The notes under the pieces were generated by a model. The model worked only from the letters and a program-made list of their open reading frames with translations. It made no database searches and was not told the DNA's origin. Below are positions 29,697 through 33,617 of a stretch of DNA of 33,617 bases, one piece after another. Position numbers and translations under genes: made by a program. Numbering within the stretch: position 1 is the stretch's first letter; each line of letters begins with the position of its first letter. The DNA comes from Prevotella sp. UBA2746 (GTDB lineage: Bacteria > Bacteroidota > Bacteroidia > Bacteroidales > Bacteroidaceae): assembly GCA_002353555.1 (NCBI GenBank), contig DEJO01000046.1:1-33617 (forward strand), given 5' to 3'.

Positions 29697-30353
29697 TTAT
29701 ACCCCCAAGAACTTCCTCAGCCCCTTTACGCCAAGCACAGGACTCGACAACACAGGTTTACCAGTCAAGTCAGAGAGACGTTGCTCCATGCGTGCCATTG
29801 AACCCTGCGCCAACACAAACATATCCACTTGGTCAGCAATCTTCTTGGCGGCCTCAGCAATCAAACGGTCGTGAGTCTCGCCGTCGCCACTCTGTCCGGC
29901 AGCAAAAGCACCGTCTGCCAAACCTTCAACAAGCACCACCTTGCGTCCGGCTTTCTGTGCTTCGTTCTGCAACAGGCGGCAGGTCGGGTCGAGGGTTGTG
30001 GGCAGCGTAGAGATGACTCCTATGCGGTCGTACTTGGCGACAGCCTCGGCAGCCATCGGCTGGTCGATGCGGAAGATAGGAATGCGGGCGTAACCGTTGC
30101 CATAGTCAGCAATATCACCTACCGACGAACAGGTGTTGAAAACCACGTCGGCACCGGCATCAGCCGCAGCATTGTAATAAGACAACAGGCGGCGGCGCAC
30201 GGCTGGCGTCACGGCATTGTTGGCGATGACTTCTTGTATCAGCGAGTCATCGGCAATATGGTTCAGCTTAACTTCCGGCAGGTACTGCTTGAAAATCTCC
30301 GTCAACGGACCTACTAACGCCATTGCAGTGTGTACACAAAATACTTTTTTCAT
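29697..30353 (-). CDS. Aspartate/glutamate racemase family protein, one catalytic Cys missing
   Basis: The 218-residue protein reads MKKVFCVHTAMALVGPLTEI and has VVFNTCSSVGDIADYG, the first catalytic motif with its Cys. The second motif is VLAQGSMARMEQRL; where two-base racemases have GC(T/A), this protein has QGS, so the second Cys is absent. Family members with one Cys can be decarboxylases or isomerases rather than racemases. Its neighbours are an organic-anion transporter downstream and a convergent BKACE-kinase pair, so an acid substrate is likely. It has a perfect promoter at 30454-30484 and is first in its operon. The name racemase should be read as fold only. Confidence 0.85.
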   Translation of the reverse strand: MKKVFCVHTAMALVGPLTEIFKQYLPEVKLNHIADDSLIQEVIANNAVTPAVRRRLLSYYNAAADAGADVVFNTCSSVGDIADYGNGYARIPIFRIDQPMAAEAVAKYDRIGVISTLPTTLDPTCRLLQNEAQKAGRKVVLVEGLADGAFAAGQSGDGETHDRLIAEAAKKIADQVDMFVLAQGSMARMEQRLSDLTGKPVLSSPVLGVKGLRKFLGV

Positions 30354-30453
30354 CTTTGTTTAGGTTTATATGGTTCTTTTTTGTTTATCGAGGAAGGTCA
30401 TTCTCCCAAAGTCAGTGCTTTTGTAAATCAGATGTCCAACTACAAGCACCATG

Positions 30454-30484
30454 CAAAATTACAATTCTTTTTGCGCATGACAAA
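30454..30484 (-). promoter_or_regulatory. Promoter of the racemase-MFS operon
   Basis: On the minus strand TTTG (30484-30481), 19 bases, then TAATTTTG (30461-30454) match the Bacteroidota consensus exactly. The leader to the ATG at 30353 is about 95 bases. Confidence 0.75.
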
Positions 30485-30663
30485 GAAACGCCCTAAAAAT
30501 ATAGTTTTTTTGAATAAAAGAATATAGCAAAGACAACGACTCGTTGCCGGAGCGGGCGATGTGGTTGCCTTTTCGATTGATCATATACGGTCATGGCTTT
30601 GATGTTGAGTTGGCGGGTCTGTATGTCATGAATGATACGCTTGCGATAATCGGAAAGTAATGA
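30485..30663 (-). other. Gene-poor stretch, possible debris of the phosphate transporter gene
   Basis: No intact gene is visible. On the minus strand an open stretch beginning near 30663 reads SLLSDYRKRIIHDIQTRQLN, then IKAMTVYDQSKRQ. It is in the same frame as the pit remnant upstream, separated only by its TAA. It looks like genuine protein sequence and could be the remaining 3' part of the same gene, but I cannot confirm this. Confidence 0.35.
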
Positions 30664-30756
30664 TTAAAGTACTGCAGCATTGCTCACCCCGACCACAAGG
30701 TCGAACACAGCAAGTACAATCAAGAATATAACTATTCCGAGAAATAAGGTATTCAT
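30664..30756 (-). pseudogene. pit: N-terminal remnant of an inorganic phosphate transporter gene
   Basis: The 30 residues MNTLFLGIVIFLIVLAVFDL and VVGVSNAAVL, then TAA, match the first membrane helix of Bacteroidota PiT transporters, which continue GVSNDAVNFLNSAIGSK. Homology stops at about the NDAV motif, and the full protein is several hundred residues long. The Asp of GVSNDA, part of the conserved PiT signature, is Ala here. It begins 10 bases after the stop of the DUF2490 gene, so the two probably formed an operon. A broken copy is far more likely than a real 30-residue gene. Confidence 0.65.
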
Positions 30757-30765
30757 ATCTGCGCG

Positions 30766-31491
30766 TTATAAATTGTAGATGTATTCCGTAGTAAGTGCAT
30801 GGAGTATTTTGTCCGGACCTTCTACTGATTTCTTCAGGTTAAACATATAGCCGATGTTGACGGAATGGTGCGGGCTGAAACGATATCCCGTACCGACAGC
30901 CAACCGAATCTCGTCTATGGTGAAGCGTTCTCCCATGTTATTGAACACCTCGGCAGATGTGAAAGGCTCCCATTTCGACCGGGCCGTTGCCATCACAGCC
31001 CTCATCCGGCTGCGCAGATGATGCTCATGAAGGGCATCTATGTCGTTTTTGGCCATCCTGTAGGTGTATTGGTATCTTTCCCTGAGCGATAAATGAAGCC
31101 AACCATTGACAGACATAGTGGGCACTACATCCGCCATGAACCGATGGTGCGGTAAAGAAATGGTTTCGCTACCTGTCGTTTGGTTTTTTAGGTGGAACTC
31201 GTAAGCGGCACCTAACTTTAAATGCCGATGAATCCTATACATGCTGTAAATGTCCAGTTTCCATCGGTCAATATACTCGCGTCTGTGTTTAGTACGCAAT
31301 TCCGTGCCGATGCCTGCGTCCCAATCAGCAGTGAACTTCTTTTCCGTACCGGCGCTGATCCACATACTGAAGTCGTGGGTCGTTTGCGCTTGAGTCAATC
31401 CGACAAATGCAAAAGTCAAGAACACTACGAGGATGAGGCATTTCACCCAATTAATAATCTTAATGATTCTTTCTGCTTTATCTTTATCCAT
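30766..31491 (-). CDS. DUF2490 domain-containing outer-membrane-type protein
   Basis: The 241-residue protein has an N-terminal hydrophobic segment after a charged start (KCLILVVFLTFAFVGLTQAQ), probably a signal peptide. The rest alternates in the manner of a beta barrel: DFSMWISAGTEKKFTADWDA, LKLGAAYEFHLKNQTTG, LHLSLRERYQYTYRMA and HSVNIGYMFNLKKSVEGPDK, ending TEYIYNL. This is the DUF2490 pattern, seen in many Bacteroidota; its function is unknown. Its original neighbour was a phosphate transporter gene, now a remnant, so a role in phosphate-related envelope function is possible but unproven. The frame could also start later, at residues 9-12, but ATG at 31491 is the first and is kept. Confidence 0.85.
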   Translation of the reverse strand: MDKDKAERIIKIINWVKCLILVVFLTFAFVGLTQAQTTHDFSMWISAGTEKKFTADWDAGIGTELRTKHRREYIDRWKLDIYSMYRIHRHLKLGAAYEFHLKNQTTGSETISLPHHRFMADVVPTMSVNGWLHLSLRERYQYTYRMAKNDIDALHEHHLRSRMRAVMATARSKWEPFTSAEVFNNMGERFTIDEIRLAVGTGYRFSPHHSVNIGYMFNLKKSVEGPDKILHALTTEYIYNL

Positions 31492-31537
31492 ACTTTTGTA
31501 TCAACGAGGAATATGGTCATGCCCTCCGTTGACGCTG

Positions 31538-31545
31538 CAAAAGTA
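31538..31545 (-). promoter_or_regulatory. -7 box of the DUF2490 gene
   Basis: On the minus strand TACTTTTG (31545-31538) lies about 47 bases before the ATG at 31491. No TTTG is present at 19-20 bases upstream. Confidence 0.5.
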
Positions 31546-31648
31546 TAGACAGGATGTTACAAACGATTGCACTGATAATACATGATTATTGCAGCCTCAC
31601 AATGTCATGAGATTCTGCCACCTTTTTATCATTTTTTTGTTAAAAATG

Positions 31649-31660
31649 GCAGTGAACTGC
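31649..31660. promoter_or_regulatory. GCAGT-GA-ACTGC inverted repeat upstream of a -7 box
   Basis: GCAGT and ACTGC are perfect complements around GA. The repeat is centred 18 bases before the TACTTTTG box, between the -33 and -7 positions, where a regulator could bind. No TTTG occurs at the right spacing, so regulated transcription is plausible. Confidence 0.4.
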
Positions 31661-31671
31661 AGATTTTTATG

Positions 31672-31679
31672 TACTTTTG
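31672..31679 (+). promoter_or_regulatory. -7 box upstream of the secreted protein gene
   Basis: TACTTTTG matches TAnnTTTG and is the only such box between 31546 and the ATG at 31905. Confidence 0.45.
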
Positions 31680-31904
31680 CCCTCACAATCCGAAAGGAGT
31701 GCAAAGACATATTGCTCAATAGACTCTCAATTCACCACCACGAGAAACGAGCAAACACATATTATTGGGACTGCCCCAACAAGGCGCAGATTTCCCCATA
31801 TATATGTGTGGCTTGTGGTGAGCCGAGAGTCGTATGGCGAAAGTCTGTGCCTCTTGTATTTTAAATACTGAAGAGTCAACAGGATAAAACGGACAAAAAA
31901 ACTT

Positions 31905-32573
31905 ATGAAAAAATCATTTTTTCTATTAGGGGCAATTATGCTACTTGTTATGTCAGTCCAAGCACAGAAATATAATTTTGAGGATTATATTTATCCTTTC
32001 GGCTGTCGTACATACGCTTCGCCAGATAGTAAGGGAAATCTCTCGTCTGTAACTCAGTATAGCTTTGAATCTCATGACTATAACAATTATCTTGTAAAAG
32101 AAGTCTACATAGGCTATGGGATAATGTCGACAAAAGCTACTTATAGATATCGCATAGAGGGAAATGCAGTAATTTCAGATGTTCAACTTTGGCAATGCGC
32201 ATTAACTGGGAATACGCGCTGCCAAGACAGATTAATTCTTTTTGCTTTTCCTGTGAATAACAAGCCTTTTAAGTGGACTGAGACAGATAGAGGTGATAAA
32301 TATCAATGCACATCAGAATATGTGTATATTAATGCTTCCATAGATCATAATTCGTTATTCCTGAAATCTATTAAGATAACAAGAGACAATAGTTATATTG
32401 TTGGAAAGAAGAAGCATAGAATTATAGAAACAAGTTATTGGGTAAGTAATTATGGTCGTATTATTACTTATTTAGATTGGGATGGCACAAAAAGAGTCTC
32501 CTCCAAGTTGGATGTGTTAGATTATATTCAGGAGATATCAGAAGTAGAATACAACAAACAAATAAAGAAATAA
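31905..32573 (+). CDS. Secreted protein of unknown function, 222 aa
   Basis: The protein starts MKKSFFLLGAIMLLVMSVQA with a clear signal peptide cut before QKYNFEDYIYPFGCRTYASP. The mature part is rich in aromatic residues and beta-prone (YGIMSTKATYRYRIEGNAVI), with Cys at about 34, 98, 106 and 136. I do not recognise a family. The DNA is clearly more AT-rich than the rest of the window, and codon use shifts to A/T endings. The gap to the next gene is four bases, so the two are probably translated together. The C-terminus (EVEYNKQIKK) is charged. It could be a periplasmic partner or inhibitor of the neighbouring deiminase-type protein; this is inference. Confidence 0.78.
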   Translation: MKKSFFLLGAIMLLVMSVQAQKYNFEDYIYPFGCRTYASPDSKGNLSSVTQYSFESHDYNNYLVKEVYIGYGIMSTKATYRYRIEGNAVISDVQLWQCALTGNTRCQDRLILFAFPVNNKPFKWTETDRGDKYQCTSEYVYINASIDHNSLFLKSIKITRDNSYIVGKKKHRIIETSYWVSNYGRIITYLDWDGTKRVSSKLDVLDYIQEISEVEYNKQIKK

Positions 32574-32577
32574 CTAT

Positions 32578-33617
32578 ATGAGTACAGAATTTATTATTGG
32601 AACCATTATTGGAATAATAGGTGTCGTTCCCGTCATTATCAAAGTGCTCAAATGGGTTAAGACCCCTAATCTTAGCGAGTTGATGAAAAGACTGGTTGAT
32701 AACAGTTTGTCGACGAAAGTTCACAGGAATGTCCTTAGGAAGATGAACGTGATACTCCTGCGTTCTGGAAAGCATATATCATCTGAATATATCAACAGTT
32801 TCGTATTGAATAAGCGTGGTAAGGAGGCGATATTTACAGAATTGTGCCTGCAAAATGACTGGGAACCTACCAAAGAACTGTGTGAGATGTTTATGAATGG
32901 TGATTATCCGTCAATCAGAAAAAAATATTGGGATATGAAAAATGAGCATCAAAAGAAAGACGAATCAACTCCAAAGAATGCCAAGAAAGCAGATGCAGTC
33001 CCAGCACAGCCAGAGGGCAAGGAAATTGTATATTTGTCGGGACTTCTGGAAGAACATTTCCCAGAGTGCTTTAATCGGTTGACTTCTATCTTGAAAAAGC
33101 ATGGTGTGGATTATCGTCTGCTAAAAGGCACGAAGGATATTTGGTGCAGGGATTACATGCCAATCCAAACTGAATCCGGCAAACTAATACAGTTCCGCTA
33201 CGAACCGACTTATTTGAAAGGCAATAAGGAATGGGAAGATTCGCGCTCTGACGTGAGAGAAGTGTGTCGGTTGAATGGATTTGAACCTGTATTCTCGAAT
33301 ATCAACCTTGACGGTGGAAATGTTTTGCTATGCTCTGGCAGAGCAATCCTTTCAGATAGAATCTTCAAGGAGAATCCTGAGTATACAGACAAAGACCAGT
33401 TGGTCAAAGACCTTTCCGAATTGCTTGAGGCAGAGGTAATCATAATTCCGGCCCAAAGCAGTGACATGACGGGACACGCAGACGGTATGGTTCGCTTTAT
33501 AGACCATGACACTATATTGGGAAACAACCGCTCTGATGAATACAAGTATTGGGCGAATGGCATAGAAAAAGTTCTGAAGGATTATAACCTCAAATATGTT
33601 GATGTGCCGTTCTTCTA
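32578..33617 (+). CDS. Membrane-anchored peptidyl-arginine/agmatine deiminase family protein (partial at right edge)
   Basis: At least 346 residues are present and the frame runs off the window. Residues 5-24 form a membrane helix (FIIGTIIGIIGVVPVIIKVL). Residues 30-120 form a small helical domain I do not recognise (SELMKRLVDNSLSTKVHRNV, then LNKRGKEAIFTELCLQ). Residues 122-147 are a Lys/Ala/Pro linker. From about 149 the PAD_porph/agmatine deiminase fold follows: DIWCRDYMP with W189, R191 and D192, NLDGGN at 243-248, and GHADG with His300 and Asp302. The catalytic Cys lies near the C-terminus in this family and is beyond the edge. The family releases ammonia from arginine residues or agmatine. 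A membrane helix plus an extra domain is unlike the usual soluble agmatine deiminase. The DNA is AT-rich like the preceding gene. Confidence 0.82.
   Translation, partial: MSTEFIIGTIIGIIGVVPVIIKVLKWVKTPNLSELMKRLVDNSLSTKVHRNVLRKMNVILLRSGKHISSEYINSFVLNKRGKEAIFTELCLQNDWEPTKELCEMFMNGDYPSIRKKYWDMKNEHQKKDESTPKNAKKADAVPAQPEGKEIVYLSGLLEEHFPECFNRLTSILKKHGVDYRLLKGTKDIWCRDYMPIQTESGKLIQFRYEPTYLKGNKEWEDSRSDVREVCRLNGFEPVFSNINLDGGNVLLCSGRAILSDRIFKENPEYTDKDQLVKDLSELLEAEVIIIPAQSSDMTGHADGMVRFIDHDTILGNNRSDEYKYWANGIEKVLKDYNLKYVDVPFF

Larger units (their letters stand above)
31546..31904 (+). other. Divergent intergenic region with a long leader for the AT-rich gene pair
   Basis: A TACTTTTG -7 box lies at 31672-31679. 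The next gene starts at 31905, so the leader would be about 220 bases. The leader holds two small hairpins: TTGGG-ACTGC-CCCAA near 31765-31780, and GGCT-TGTGGTG-AGCC near 31810-31825. Two overlapping short open frames (to 31864 and 31871) have no recognisable product. A leader this long is unusual beside the 20-100 bases of the other genes here. Confidence 0.5.

Noticed and set aside
30330..30527. 65-codon plus-strand frame upstream of and overlapping the racemase-type start
   Set aside because: It lies over the racemase promoter and start and has no ribosome site or recognisable sequence.
31589..31871. Two short plus-strand frames in the leader of the secreted protein gene, one with CPNKAQISPYICVACG
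   Set aside because: The Cys pattern hinted at a transposase zinc ribbon, but spacing and context do not fit, and the frames overlap each other.

Overview
This looks like chromosomal DNA of a Bacteroidales bacterium, most likely Prevotellaceae (inference). The reasons are repeated promoters of the Bacteroidota type (TTTG or TTG, 19-20 bases, then TAnnTTTG), few strong Shine-Dalgarno sites, two TonB-dependent receptors, Bacteroidota-style protein families, and intergenic repeats of the kind scattered through Bacteroidota genomes. Most of the window has balanced to moderately high GC; the last 2 kb are visibly AT-rich.

Layout. 1-218: the end of an arsenic-type permease gene and the first 16 codons of an arsC-like gene that breaks off right after its P-loop. 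300-8275 (minus): an almost gapless run of a calcium-type P-type ATPase, an AsmA-like protein, a low-molecular-weight protein tyrosine phosphatase, a 36-residue membrane peptide, and two overlapping genes of unknown function. 8438-10855 (minus): a TonB-dependent receptor. 10911-14777 (minus): metA, a U32 peptidase/hydroxylase-type gene and a lipoprotein/membrane gene, coupled by overlaps. 14834-16861: an M13 (PepO-type) metallopeptidase. 17177-21341: divergent ABC-F ATPase and tex. 21446-22859 (minus): infC-rpmI-rplT. 23134-26000 (minus): a DUF362 protein translationally coupled to a second TonB-dependent receptor.

26186-30353: a catabolic island in two convergent arms. The plus arm holds a beta-keto acid cleavage enzyme (BKACE, DUF849) and a four-carbon acid sugar kinase (DUF1537). 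The minus arm holds an Asp/Glu racemase-family protein and an MFS organic-anion transporter. Together they suggest uptake and breakdown of an unidentified sugar acid or keto acid. 30664-31491: a DUF2490 outer-membrane-type gene followed by a 30-codon remnant of a phosphate transporter gene. 31905-33617: an AT-rich pair, a secreted protein of unknown function and a membrane-anchored peptidyl-arginine/agmatine deiminase-type protein cut by the window edge.

A theme of the window is short repeats invading genes. The calcium ATPase carries four repeat-like inserts, the U32 gene two, and the MFS gene takes its stop codon from a repeat. The most promising uncharacterised units are the membrane-anchored deiminase pair, the BKACE/kinase/racemase/transporter cluster, and the peptide-plus-two-gene unit at 300-2434.
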